Below, one piece after another: positions 27,791-36,470 of a DNA stretch of 64,000 bases. This stretch comes from Advenella incenata. Lineage in GTDB: Bacteria; Pseudomonadota; Gammaproteobacteria; Burkholderiales; Burkholderiaceae_B. The translations under genes and the position numbers were made by a program. Each line of letters begins with the position of its first letter. Position 1 is the stretch's first letter. The notes under the pieces are model-generated. The model saw only the letters and a program-made list of their open reading frames with translations. It was not told where the DNA came from and ran no database searches. The DNA lies in NCBI RefSeq assembly GCF_004217095.1, contig NZ_SHKO01000002.1, positions 434,001 through 498,000 on the forward strand, given 5' to 3'.

Positions 27791-30700
27791 ATGACCGAAG
27801 AAACGGCAGACAACCGGCTGACCTATGCGGCGTTTATCAGTTACAGCCACGCTGATAACCGACAGGAGGGGCGCAAATGGGCAGACTGGCTGCATCACGA
27901 ACTGGAAACCTACGAGGTGCCTGCCGATCTGGTGGGCAGACCCAATCGTGCCGGCAAGCCAATTGCGGCACAAATCTACCCTGTTTTTCAGGATGAAAAG
28001 GAGCTATCGGCCAGCGCCAGCTTGACTTCTGCTCTGACCGCAGCACTTGACGCTTCTGCTTACCTTGTCTACCTGAGCTCGCCGCAATCGGCCCGATCTG
28101 TCTATGTAAGCGAAGAATTGCGCCGCTTTAAGCAGACCGGCAAGGGTGATCGGATTATCGCGTTGATTCTAGCCGGCGAACCGGAATACGGTGCCGAGTC
28201 GTCCGCGCAGCAGTGTTTTCCCGAGGTGCTGCGTTTTCGTGTGGACGAGTCGGGCAATATCGATCACAGCGTGAGCCAGGAGCCCATTGCTGCAGACGTC
28301 CGTCTGCCCGGCACGCAAGAACAGGGCTTTACGACACCAGAGGCGTACCGACAATCTTTACAGGGCGATCGCACACTTTCCCGAAAGGAGGTGGAGCGGC
28401 GCGTTCAGTCCTACAAAGATCGGCTTGATCTGGCCAAACTCAAGATTATTGCAGGTGTGCTTGATGTGCCGCTGGGTGACCTGACGCAGCGTGATCAGGC
28501 CTATCAACTGGCCAAGGCCAGGCAGCGCACGAAGATCGTCAAGCGGATTGCGGTTGTGATCGGGGTACTGGCTGTGATGGCGATGGCGCTGGGTGTATAT
28601 GCCTGGACAGAGCGCAATACTGCGCAAACCATGCTGTCACGTTCATTGTTTCTGTCTGGGCTCAATAAGATTGATCAGCGTGAAGAGGGAGAAGGCGCGG
28701 CCTATATGGCAGCTGCTGCCCGCTACGGCAACGAACGGACTGCGTTATACCTGCAATCGATGCTGATGCGCCAGAACGGGATGACGCCGATGCCCAGGCT
28801 GGATTCAACACCCGAGTTCAGCCCCGACGGGCATTGGATTGCCGCGCTCAATGCGACATCTAACGAGCAGCGGGGCCTGCAAATATGGGATGCATACACG
28901 CAGAAGGTGCATACCCTATTGACCGATGCCAAGGCCAACACTTTTTCGAAGCTGGCTTTTGATGGTCAGAACGCGCTGTATTTTATGACGGCCGACAACA
29001 CGATAGAAAAGTGGCAGGACGGCAAGCCGCAAGAGACGGTTTATGAGGCGCCCGACGATTTGCGTATCGTCTCTTTTGCGCCGGGTGCAGATGGCAGATG
29101 GCTAGTTATACAGGGCTGGCATGTCGCCGACGGCAAGATGCAGTACATCAAATCACTGCTGTTCAATATGCACGACGGGCAGACGGTGATTGACCAGGTA
29201 CCGGTGCGACAACGCGAAGGCGGTAATACCCAACGCTACCTGTTCGCAGCGCAGGGCAACGCCATTGCATTTCACGAGACCGAGGACAATGACAACCGTG
29301 TGCGCGTATATCCCATGGATGCTGACGGAAAACTGCAGCAGGCAAGGGATTATGTGGTGCCGGGCGGGATTATCTGGGCAAGGTTCAGTCCTGATGCACG
29401 CCATTTGTTTGTTCGTGCGAACAACGGTTTGTATCACATTGACTTGCGGCGCAACGATAGTCAGATTGCCAAAGTTGCTGGCCAACTGAGTGCCGAAGAA
29501 ATTTACTTTAACGATGATGGCAAGACTTTTGTCCTGGTCTGGCAAAGTAATTATGCTGTATACGATATGGACAGCAATACGCCGGTTTCCTCTGGTAACG
29601 CCGAAGTCAGTATTTCAGCCATGCTGCGTGATGACGTGGCCAATGTGTCTCCCGATCTCACACAACGAGTGGAGAACCAGGAAGGGATGTTTTTTCTGGT
29701 CACTGATCTGGCACCGCCATTATTGCGCTCGCAATTGAATCTGGGGCCGGATCTGGTGTCGTTTCGCGCCATGCCAGATGGTAAAGGTGTTGCGCTTTTG
29801 AAAAAAAATAGCCATAGCCTGCAGTACGCAGCGCTGGCTGGCAACGGCAAACTCACCGACTTTATACGCACCCCGGAGCAAATGGACCGCTTTGGCGTTG
29901 CCAACGAACAGGACTATATCTACACCATTTCTGTTCCCAAGCAGGATATGAGTACATTGCGATTTTATCGTGCCACAACAGGTAAACCGCTGGGAAAGCC
30001 TTTATCAGTCAGAGGTGTAATATCGTTCAGCCATGATGGCCGCACGGTATCCTCCAGAATCGATGACAATAAGATGGCGATCTGGGAAATAGAGACGGGT
30101 AAACGTTCGCAGACTTTTGGATTGCGTAAAAACGAGAAATATAAACTGTCGGCCGACTTGTCGACCATCCTGGTTCTTGAATCGCCAAACAAGTGGCGGG
30201 TGCAGCATGTTGCCACCGGCCAGGTGCTGCACCAGGAACAGACCGAACTCAAGGGTGCCTATTTCACGCCAGACAATAAATACCTGCTGGCTTTTTTCAA
30301 CAGCAAAGCCCAGCTGTATGATATGAAAGATTTTGTCAGCCGGCTCACGCTGCCTACTGCAGGCGATACGCCGAAGGCGGAATTGAGTCCGGACGGAAAT
30401 ATGCTTGCCATGGCCGAAGACAATAAATATATCCGCTTGTGGAACCTGGAGCGCAAACAGGCTGTCGGGCAGAAAATCAGAAATGATGCAGCGGGCGGCT
30501 ATTTGAAATTTTCCAGGGACGGCCAGGTGCTTTTCGCGTCCGATCCGCTTGACCTGCGCAATGTCAAAGGCATTGCCATGTATGACACCAAATCCGGGAT
30601 GCCGGTTGTGATGCCATTTGCGATCAGTCGAATAGACGACGTGGTGTTGTTGCCAAACGGCAAGGACATCCTCACGCTGGATACGCGCAGCAGACAGTCA

Positions 30701-31162
30701 ATACTGAATGTGTGGGCGGTGCCCGATGCGTTGCTTGGCCCGGTTCAGGAGCTGGCCGATCAAAGTGAAATCTACTTTGGCAAGAAGTATGACAACGACG
30801 CAGCGGCGGTGGTCGATGCGCCCAGGGTGGCGCAGCGCCCTGAATCATGGTTCTTTCAGGACCCGTACATTCGTCCTTTAGTGCCCGATTCCACGGTGCC
30901 GTTGACGGCTTATATCGAAAAACAACTTCCCATACGCAATGCGGACCAGTTGCGCCTGATCTACAACTATTGGCGCTTTCATCCGCTGGCGCGGGCTGCG
31001 CTTGCCGTGTATTTCAGTCAGAATAAGGACACCGCATTTGTAGCCAATAGCCTGATACGCATGACCAAATTACAACTGTTCAGGGTAAAGGATGAAAGTG
31101 TCAGGCAGAAAACCATGGCGCTACTTGGACAGGCGCAGGAAAATGTGCAGGAGCATCCATAA
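27791..31162 (+). CDS. Membrane-anchored TIR-domain protein with a large WD40-like beta-propeller
   Basis: A 1123-residue protein in three parts. Residues 1-150 form a TIR domain: TYAAFISYSHADNRQ opens it, YLVYLSSPQSARSVYVSEEL is the region where NADase TIR domains hold the catalytic glutamate (E109 here, possibly E108), and RIIALILAGEPE follows. A single membrane helix is at about 252-272 (IAVVIGVLAVMAMALGVYAW), after basic residues RQRTKIVKR. From about 300 to 1010 there are roughly ten or more WD40-like strands (FSPDGHWIAAL, FSPDARHLFVR, FTPDNKYLLAF, LSPDGNMLAM), enough for one or two propellers. The charge pattern puts TIR inside and the propeller in the periplasm (inference). Bacterial TIR domains often degrade NAD or make cyclic ADP-ribose signals in anti-phage defence. 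It abuts the TrkA-N/RyR gene with no gap. The ATG at 27791 lacks a strong ribosome binding site; a TTG at 27764 is an alternative. Confidence 0.85.
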   Translation: MTEETADNRLTYAAFISYSHADNRQEGRKWADWLHHELETYEVPADLVGRPNRAGKPIAAQIYPVFQDEKELSASASLTSALTAALDASAYLVYLSSPQSARSVYVSEELRRFKQTGKGDRIIALILAGEPEYGAESSAQQCFPEVLRFRVDESGNIDHSVSQEPIAADVRLPGTQEQGFTTPEAYRQSLQGDRTLSRKEVERRVQSYKDRLDLAKLKIIAGVLDVPLGDLTQRDQAYQLAKARQRTKIVKRIAVVIGVLAVMAMALGVYAWTERNTAQTMLSRSLFLSGLNKIDQREEGEGAAYMAAAARYGNERTALYLQSMLMRQNGMTPMPRLDSTPEFSPDGHWIAALNATSNEQRGLQIWDAYTQKVHTLLTDAKANTFSKLAFDGQNALYFMTADNTIEKWQDGKPQETVYEAPDDLRIVSFAPGADGRWLVIQGWHVADGKMQYIKSLLFNMHDGQTVIDQVPVRQREGGNTQRYLFAAQGNAIAFHETEDNDNRVRVYPMDADGKLQQARDYVVPGGIIWARFSPDARHLFVRANNGLYHIDLRRNDSQIAKVAGQLSAEEIYFNDDGKTFVLVWQSNYAVYDMDSNTPVSSGNAEVSISAMLRDDVANVSPDLTQRVENQEGMFFLVTDLAPPLLRSQLNLGPDLVSFRAMPDGKGVALLKKNSHSLQYAALAGNGKLTDFIRTPEQMDRFGVANEQDYIYTISVPKQDMSTLRFYRATTGKPLGKPLSVRGVISFSHDGRTVSSRIDDNKMAIWEIETGKRSQTFGLRKNEKYKLSADLSTILVLESPNKWRVQHVATGQVLHQEQTELKGAYFTPDNKYLLAFFNSKAQLYDMKDFVSRLTLPTAGDTPKAELSPDGNMLAMAEDNKYIRLWNLERKQAVGQKIRNDAAGGYLKFSRDGQVLFASDPLDLRNVKGIAMYDTKSGMPVVMPFAISRIDDVVLLPNGKDILTLDTRSRQSILNVWAVPDALLGPVQELADQSEIYFGKKYDNDAAAVVDAPRVAQRPESWFFQDPYIRPLVPDSTVPLTAYIEKQLPIRNADQLRLIYNYWRFHPLARAALAVYFSQNKDTAFVANSLIRMTKLQLFRVKDESVRQKTMALLGQAQENVQEHP

Positions 31163-32905
31163 ATGAAACTATCGCGCCGTACAAAAAGCATTCTGGTCAT
31201 ACTGGGTGGGCTCGCTGTCATCGTGCTGACCTGGAACGGCCTGGGGCAGCATTACCCACAGATCAATGAGTGGCTCTATCTGCCCGAAAGGCTGTATCGT
31301 ACCTTGCGAACGTTGATGGGGTCGGACCCGGTGTCGTCGTCATTGCCGCCGGAAAATCTGCCATGGCAACTGACATTGGTCAAAATTGTGGTGACGCTGG
31401 CGCTGCTGGCCGGGATGTATCGGATCGCCCAGAAGCTCTTTGTTGAGTACTACACCCAATTTCGACTGCTGTTCAGGCGCAACCAGATACTGGTCATTGG
31501 CATTAATCAAAAGGGTCAGGCATTGCTGGGCGATCTGAAGCGCACTCACGATACAACGGGGGTGGCCATCGAGCTGGACGCTGATCACAGTAATGCAGGG
31601 GCGTTGCGGCGTGAAGGTCATCTGGTTTATTTTGGTGATGGTACGCAAAGCGCGGTGCTTCAGGATGCAGGTATTCGCAGTGCGCGATTCATGATTTGTT
31701 TTCTGGATAAAGAGCAGACCACCATCAATGTGGTGCGGGCGCTGCACCAGATCACGCAAAAGCATCCGGAGAAATACCAGGTACGCTGTTTTCTGCATAT
31801 AGGCAACGCAAAGGTAAGCGCCATGCTGCAGCAATCGGACTATTTCGAAGATGAAAAGAAAAACGGCATTGACCTGCGCTTTTTCAATCACCATCAGATG
31901 ATTGCAAGGCAGTTCTTTGCACGGATCCCTTATGATTATGCACAGCAGATGCGCGATCCCGATGCAGCGTTCCGGCTGGTTGTCTTTGGCTCGGGAGAAA
32001 CCGCCAAAGCCTTGCTGGTGCAGGCGCTGCAGGTGATGCATACAATCAACCCAGCCTCGCCCGACATAATCGTGTGTGGCGCCGATGCTGAGCTGGCTGG
32101 CAGGCAACTGGCTGCCGAGTATCCTGGGGCCGCAATGGTGGCGTCCATCAAATATATGACATTCGATGGCGCCTATGATCATATTTTGAATGAGTTTGTT
32201 ATTGATCCACCGGCCCATCTTGTTCCTGTGGTGATTGTTGCATTTGATGACGATTCGGCCAATTTGAAACTGTCGCTTGAAATATTGCATGCGACACCCG
32301 CCGCCGCGTTTCGCGTGTACGCCTTGAACTATCACAATGATGGTCTGAATGCGCTGCTCAAGTCCCGGCAGCGTCGATTGAACCGCCTGACCTTTTTTGG
32401 CAGTCTGGAGTCGGTGTGTCAGGTGGAACTGATTACTCAGGAGCGCCTGGATATGACGGCGCGCAGCATTCACGAAGACTATCTGCAGCAACTTGCGCCG
32501 CAGCAAGGTTCGGTCAGCGAGAGTGACGCCTACAAGCAATCATGGGATCGGTTGAATGAACAGGCCAAGGACGCGAACCGTGCGCAGGCGGATCATATTG
32601 CCTACAAACTGGCTATGTGCGGGAAACTGGTGGAGACACAGGAGCAGGATGCCGGCGTGCAGGAGGCGCTGTCATTTACTGCCGAGGAGGTAGAGATGCT
32701 GGCGCAGGTGGAGCATACGCGCTGGATGGCCCAACGCTACCTTGCGGGCTGGCGCTACGGTGCCCAGCGTGATGACCAGCGGCGTTTGCATCCTTCGCTG
32801 GTGGACTGGGTGATGCTTCCCGAGGCCGAAAAACAAAAGGATCGAGACGTTGTATTGCGCATTCCCCATCTTGCGCGACGCAATGGCAACAAACCGTCTG
32901 TCTGA
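31163..32905 (+). CDS. Membrane protein with TrkA-N-like nucleotide-binding modules and a C-terminal RyR domain
   Basis: A 580-residue protein. Two membrane helices lie near residues 10-28 and 71-88, followed by a TrkA-N/RCK-like Rossmann module (ILVIGINQKGQALLGDL, from about 106) and a second Rossmann-like module (LVVFGSGETAKALLVQA, about 272-390). A C-terminal ryanodine-receptor-type (RyR) domain at about 513-570 reads HTRWMAQRYLAGWRYG, then HPSLVDW and the EKQKDRD stretch. The 45-residue loop between the helices has no TVGYG-like filter, so it is not an ordinary K+ channel. RyR and TIR domains recur together in predicted nucleotide-signalling conflict systems. The ATG follows the TIR gene stop codon directly (TAAATG), so the proteins are co-expressed. 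Function is unproven; a role as ligand-gated effector or sensor is inferred. Confidence 0.82.
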   Translation: MKLSRRTKSILVILGGLAVIVLTWNGLGQHYPQINEWLYLPERLYRTLRTLMGSDPVSSSLPPENLPWQLTLVKIVVTLALLAGMYRIAQKLFVEYYTQFRLLFRRNQILVIGINQKGQALLGDLKRTHDTTGVAIELDADHSNAGALRREGHLVYFGDGTQSAVLQDAGIRSARFMICFLDKEQTTINVVRALHQITQKHPEKYQVRCFLHIGNAKVSAMLQQSDYFEDEKKNGIDLRFFNHHQMIARQFFARIPYDYAQQMRDPDAAFRLVVFGSGETAKALLVQALQVMHTINPASPDIIVCGADAELAGRQLAAEYPGAAMVASIKYMTFDGAYDHILNEFVIDPPAHLVPVVIVAFDDDSANLKLSLEILHATPAAAFRVYALNYHNDGLNALLKSRQRRLNRLTFFGSLESVCQVELITQERLDMTARSIHEDYLQQLAPQQGSVSESDAYKQSWDRLNEQAKDANRAQADHIAYKLAMCGKLVETQEQDAGVQEALSFTAEEVEMLAQVEHTRWMAQRYLAGWRYGAQRDDQRRLHPSLVDWVMLPEAEKQKDRDVVLRIPHLARRNGNKPSV

Positions 32906-33070
32906 GCGTGTTTTTGGCGCGCCCGGGCCGCGCTTTCGGTGTATATTGTGCGAGTTCCCAGTGAGGGGCGCAGTGCCTGCCCTACTGTGGCCCGACCGTG
33001 CCGCTGCGTGGTCAGCAGCCTTTTGACGGTTGTCCTGCGACGCCGTCGTCAACGATGGTAAGCATAAGTT

Positions 33071-33790
33071 GTGGTAACCGATAATTCAGAAGTAGAAACG
33101 CCCGCGCTGCTGCAGGCAAGAAATCTCAGTCGCAAAGACCCTTTAAATGGTCATATATTGCTGCATCCGGCAGACTGCACCGTTAAGCGTGGTGACCGCA
33201 TCGTGCTGTCCGGCGCTTCGGGGTCTGGCAAAAGTGTATTCGTACGAACCCTGGCCCTGCTGGACAAGCCCGATGCCGGCCAACTGTTCCTGCACGGCAA
33301 GCCGGTGCAACCGGGCGACGCTTGTCGCTACCGGGCCCAGGTCGCCTATATCCGGCAAAGCCCGGTGTTATTGCATACCAGCGTCCAAGGCAATCTGACC
33401 TTTCCTTTCGGACTTGCCGTGAACCGGGATAAAAAGTACGACAGGCAAAAAATTGAACGGTTTTTGCAAGCCATTGACCGCCCCAGCGCTTTTCTGGACA
33501 AGGATTCGGGCACGCTGTCCGGCGGCGAGAAACAATTGGTCTGCCTGTTGCGCGTATTGCAGCTGGATCCCTGTCTTTTGCTGCTGGACGAGCCTACCTC
33601 GGCGCTGGATGAGTCTACGGCGCAACTGGTTGAAAAGCTGATTGAGCACTGGATGCACGTGAACAAACAGCAGACGGCCACGCTATGGATCAGCCACGAT
33701 GAACAGCAAAAGGCCCGTGTGGGCAATCGTTTATGGCAAATGAAAAGTGGTCGCCTCACGACCGATGAAATAGCGGGAAGGCAAGCATGA
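33071..33790 (+). CDS. fetA: Iron efflux ABC transporter ATP-binding protein
   Basis: A 239-residue ABC ATPase of the FetA (YbbL) type. Walker A is GASGSGKS at 48-55; Q-loop near AYIRQSPVLL; signature LSGGEKQLV; Walker B LLLLDEPTSALDE; switch histidine in ISHDEQ. Family members pair with UPF0014 permeases and export iron or help under oxidative stress. It starts at a GTG (33071) without a strong site. Its stop overlaps the fetB start by 4 bp. Confidence 0.87.
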   Translation: MVTDNSEVETPALLQARNLSRKDPLNGHILLHPADCTVKRGDRIVLSGASGSGKSVFVRTLALLDKPDAGQLFLHGKPVQPGDACRYRAQVAYIRQSPVLLHTSVQGNLTFPFGLAVNRDKKYDRQKIERFLQAIDRPSAFLDKDSGTLSGGEKQLVCLLRVLQLDPCLLLLDEPTSALDESTAQLVEKLIEHWMHVNKQQTATLWISHDEQQKARVGNRLWQMKSGRLTTDEIAGRQA

Positions 33791-34587
33791 ACCTTGAATA
33801 TATGGAAATATCGATTGGGGAAATCGGCCTGGCTGCGTTGCTGATCCTGGCCAATGGGCTGATTTCAGTGCTGCTGCGGCTAAAGCTGGAAAGACAATTG
33901 CTGATTGCCTCTGTGAGGATGGTGGTGCAGTTGTTTGCCATCGGCCTGATTCTCAAATGGGTATTTGCTGCTGATAAATGGTATATCGTGCTGGCGATCA
34001 TGACTATCATGACTATCATTGCCGGGCTTGCCGCCAGAAACCGCAGCCGCATTCGTTACCGGGGCATGCAGTTCGATGCACTGTTTTCGATCTGGATACC
34101 ATCGTGGTTGACCATGGCTATTGGTCTGGTATTGATCATGCGTATACAGCCTTGGTATTCCCCTCAATATGTGATTCCGGTGCTGGGTATGATCATGGGC
34201 AATACCCTGACCGGCGTGTCACTGGGGCTCGATCGCATTACCAGCGAACTGACCCAGCGGCGTGATCACGTCGAGATGATGCTCTCGCTCGGCGCCAGCG
34301 GCTGGGAAGCCTATCGCGAAGCGGCGCAGACGGCAGTGCGGGCCGGGATGATGCCGACCATCAACAGCATGATGGTTATCGGTCTGGTCAGCCTGCCGGG
34401 CATGATGACCGGTCAGATCCTGGCGGGCCAGGACCCCGAGCAGGCCATCCGTTATCAGATTCTGCTGATGTTCCTGCTGACCGCTTCTTCGGCTATTGCA
34501 TGCGTGCTGGCTATTTTGCTGGTCTATCGGCGTGTGTTCAGCCCGCAGCATAATTTCCTGTACTGGAAGTTGCACGAGTCTGCCTAG
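33787..34587 (+). CDS. fetB: Iron efflux ABC transporter permease (UPF0014 family)
   Basis: A 266-residue inner-membrane protein with about six to seven helices, of the FetB (YbbM/UPF0014) family. Diagnostic stretches are PVLGMIMGNTLTGVSLGLDRI and MMPTINSMMVIGLVSLPGMMTGQILAG. It is coupled to fetA by an ATGA overlap. A strong hairpin terminator follows. FetAB exports iron and protects against peroxide stress in E. coli; the role here is by homology. Confidence 0.9.
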   Translation: MNLEYMEISIGEIGLAALLILANGLISVLLRLKLERQLLIASVRMVVQLFAIGLILKWVFAADKWYIVLAIMTIMTIIAGLAARNRSRIRYRGMQFDALFSIWIPSWLTMAIGLVLIMRIQPWYSPQYVIPVLGMIMGNTLTGVSLGLDRITSELTQRRDHVEMMLSLGASGWEAYREAAQTAVRAGMMPTINSMMVIGLVSLPGMMTGQILAGQDPEQAIRYQILLMFLLTASSAIACVLAILLVYRRVFSPQHNFLYWKLHESA

Positions 34588-34624
34588 ACTACTGCATAAG
34601 CGTTCAGCGGTAGCGGCATCGGAT

Positions 34625-34690
34625 AAAGACATAAGCTCCGGCTGTAAGTTTCCACCAAGGAAACCTGCAGCCGGATTTTTTATGTCTTTC
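34625..34690 (+). terminator. Strong rho-independent terminator after fetAB
   Basis: CCGGCTG at 34638-34644 pairs with CAGCCGG at 34668-34674; an inner stem GTTTCC/GGAAAC extends it, and a run ATTTTTT follows. Outer flanks AAAGACATAA and TTATGTCTTT pair as well, so it could work in both directions. It closes the fetAB unit. Confidence 0.9.
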
Positions 34691-34802
34691 CACAATGTCT
34701 GGCCAGGCGGGCCGGGAGGCAGTCGTAACTCATTTGTGATCATTTCACCCGTGATTAAGGGTTTTCCCCAGATGGCTGGTGAACACAAGTTCTATACACT
34801 GT

Positions 34803-34840
34803 ATCCATAATATAGAAATAAATCCATATTATGGATTTAT
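34803..34840. promoter_or_regulatory. 23-bp perfect palindrome with an extra half-site (operator)
   Basis: Positions 34818-34840 form a perfect palindrome with 11-bp arms (ATAAATCCATA and its complement around one central T). A further copy of the half-site, ATCCATAATAT, lies at 34803-34813. It lies 88 bp before the Bug receptor gene. A regulator dimer or tetramer is expected to bind; the IclR gene at 37966, at the end of the same run of genes, is the best candidate (inference). Confidence 0.75.
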
Positions 34841-34927
34841 GGGTACAACAAAGCGCTCTGGCCGGTTTCGTGGCCGAGCGCGCCAAGCCAATTTCCCTTA
34901 TTGAATATCTTCGGAGACAAATCTGTC

Positions 34928-35896
34928 ATGATCTACCATCGTCGTGCCTTGCTGGCCTCACTGATTGCCTGTGCCGGCCTGGCCACCGTTCCTGCCCTGG
35001 CCCTTGCGGCAGATGCCTATCCTGCCCAGCCCATTACACTTGTGGTTCCGTTTCAGCCTGGCGGCGGCACCGATGCCGTTGCCCGCAGTTTTGCCAAGGC
35101 CGCGGAAAAGCACTTTCCCAAAGGCATGATCGTACTTAACAAGTCTGGCGCGGGCGGTGCGGTGGGGTGGAAGTATGTGCTCAATCAGAAGCCGGATGGC
35201 TATACCCTGGCCGTGGTGACCGGTGAGTTTGTGACATTGCCCCTGCTCAATCTGTTTGACCGTTCTTACAAGGATTTCACGCCGCTGGTTCAGTTGAATG
35301 CCGATCCGACAACACTGGTGGTGCACAATGATTCGCCCTATAAATCTGTAGAGGATTTTCTGGCTGCCGCCAAAAAAAATCCTGATGGCATGAATGTGGG
35401 TACGCCGGGCACGGGTGCCGTTTACGATGTCGCGCTCAGTGCGTTCGAGGTCAAGTCAGGCACCAAGGTGACGCATGTTCCCTATCCCGGATCGGGGCCG
35501 TCTCTGCTGGCTTTGCTGGGTAAACAGGTAGACGCGGTGGCCACCAGTCCCGCCGAGGCGGCTGAATATGTGCGCAGCGGCAAAATGCGCCTGCTGGTCG
35601 TCATGAATGAGGAGCGCGTGCCAGAGTTCAAGGACGTACCGACAGCAAAAGAAAAGGGTATTGATGTCTCTTATGGCACCTGGCGCGGGGTTGCCGGCCC
35701 AAAAAATATGCCGGCCGAAGCGGTCAGGGTGCTCAAGGCGGCATTTGAGAAAGTGGCGCAGGATCCTGAATTGATCAAATCGATCAAACAGCAGAACCTG
35801 GGCTATGTGTATGCTGATGGTGAGGCATTTGCACAGAAGATGGCTCTGGAAACAGAAGGATACAGCAAGGTTCTCAAAGAACTGGATATCAAGTAA
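34928..35896 (+). CDS. Tripartite tricarboxylate transporter receptor (Bug/TctC family)
   Basis: A 322-residue periplasmic receptor. The signal peptide ends near LALAADA (about residue 28), then YPAQPITLVVPFQPGGGTDAVARSF, the family start with PFQPGGG. NKSGAGGAVGWKYVLNQKPDGY is the conserved loop. The ATG at 34928 has CGGAGA upstream; a TTG at 34901 is less likely. It starts an operon with a cupin, two SDRs and an IclR regulator, so it probably binds their substrate. No permease partners are nearby. Confidence 0.9.
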   Translation: MIYHRRALLASLIACAGLATVPALALAADAYPAQPITLVVPFQPGGGTDAVARSFAKAAEKHFPKGMIVLNKSGAGGAVGWKYVLNQKPDGYTLAVVTGEFVTLPLLNLFDRSYKDFTPLVQLNADPTTLVVHNDSPYKSVEDFLAAAKKNPDGMNVGTPGTGAVYDVALSAFEVKSGTKVTHVPYPGSGPSLLALLGKQVDAVATSPAEAAEYVRSGKMRLLVVMNEERVPEFKDVPTAKEKGIDVSYGTWRGVAGPKNMPAEAVRVLKAAFEKVAQDPELIKSIKQQNLGYVYADGEAFAQKMALETEGYSKVLKELDIK

Positions 35897-35961
35897 TCAA
35901 GCCCGTTTTCAGAACTCACATTTGACATATTGCCCCATATGGACGGGGCCAAGGAATTGTT

Positions 35962-36468
35962 ATGACCGAACCCACCCCCTATCGTTACCCCAATCCGAAA
36001 GAAGCGTTGAAAGACATTGTCGTGCCCAACGCCGTGCCCGAAGACGAACGCATCTGGGTCCCGCAGGCGCCCAATGTATGGTTTCGTCCACTCTGCCTGA
36101 ACGTCTCGCAGGGATACTGGATGAACCTTTTGCGTGTTAGAAAATCCGGCGTACTCAGCTGTCATCGGCATCCCCAGCCAGTACACGGTTATGTGATCAA
36201 AGGCACCTGGCGTTATCTGGAGCATGACTGGGTGGCTACCGAAGGCAGTTATGTTTTTGAACCGCCCGGTGAAACCCATACGCTGTATGTGCCCGAAGAC
36301 GTGGAAGAGATGATTACCATGTTCCAGGTCAATGGCATTATGTACTACGTGGACAGCGAAGGCAATCACACCGGCTACGAGGATGTCTTCACCAAGCTGG
36401 ACATGTGTCGCAAGCATTATGAAAGCGTCGGCCTGGGCGTCGACTATGTTGACCAGTTCGTACGCTGA
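35962..36468 (+). CDS. Cupin of the 2,4'-dihydroxyacetophenone dioxygenase family
   Basis: A 168-residue cupin. The metal motif is CHRHPQPVHGYVIKGTW with histidines near residues 69, 71 and 75, and FEPPGETHTLYVPED supplies the later histidine. It resembles the dioxygenase that cleaves 2,4'-dihydroxyacetophenone to 4-hydroxybenzoate and formate, but that family name covers many proteins of unknown substrate. It lies 65 bp after the Bug receptor and 2 bp before an SDR gene, in one operon. Whether it is a dioxygenase or an isomerase of a keto-acid is open. Confidence 0.72.
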   Translation: MTEPTPYRYPNPKEALKDIVVPNAVPEDERIWVPQAPNVWFRPLCLNVSQGYWMNLLRVRKSGVLSCHRHPQPVHGYVIKGTWRYLEHDWVATEGSYVFEPPGETHTLYVPEDVEEMITMFQVNGIMYYVDSEGNHTGYEDVFTKLDMCRKHYESVGLGVDYVDQFVR

Positions 36469-36470
36469 TC

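Larger units (their letters stand above)
34588..34927. other. 340-bp intergenic region: fetB terminator, 23-bp palindrome and promoter of the next operon
   Basis: No gene is visible. In order it holds the fetB terminator, an AT-rich stretch, the 23-bp palindrome at 34818-34840 and a GC-rich stem-loop around 34853-34880 (GCGCTC...GAGCGC). A CGGAGA ribosome binding site for the Bug receptor gene is at the end. Confidence 0.6.

Noticed and set aside
31340-32539. A 399-codon open frame antisense to the RyR gene
   Set aside because: The RyR/TrkA-N gene has recognisable motifs and is coupled to the TIR gene; the antisense frame has none.
31163-32905. Potassium channel annotation for the RyR/TrkA-N protein
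   Set aside because: The loop between the two membrane helices has no selectivity-filter sequence.
27222-34587. Genomic island around the TIR/RyR genes
   Set aside because: No integrase, tRNA junction, direct repeats or insertion sequence flank the region; the neighbours are ordinary chromosomal genes.
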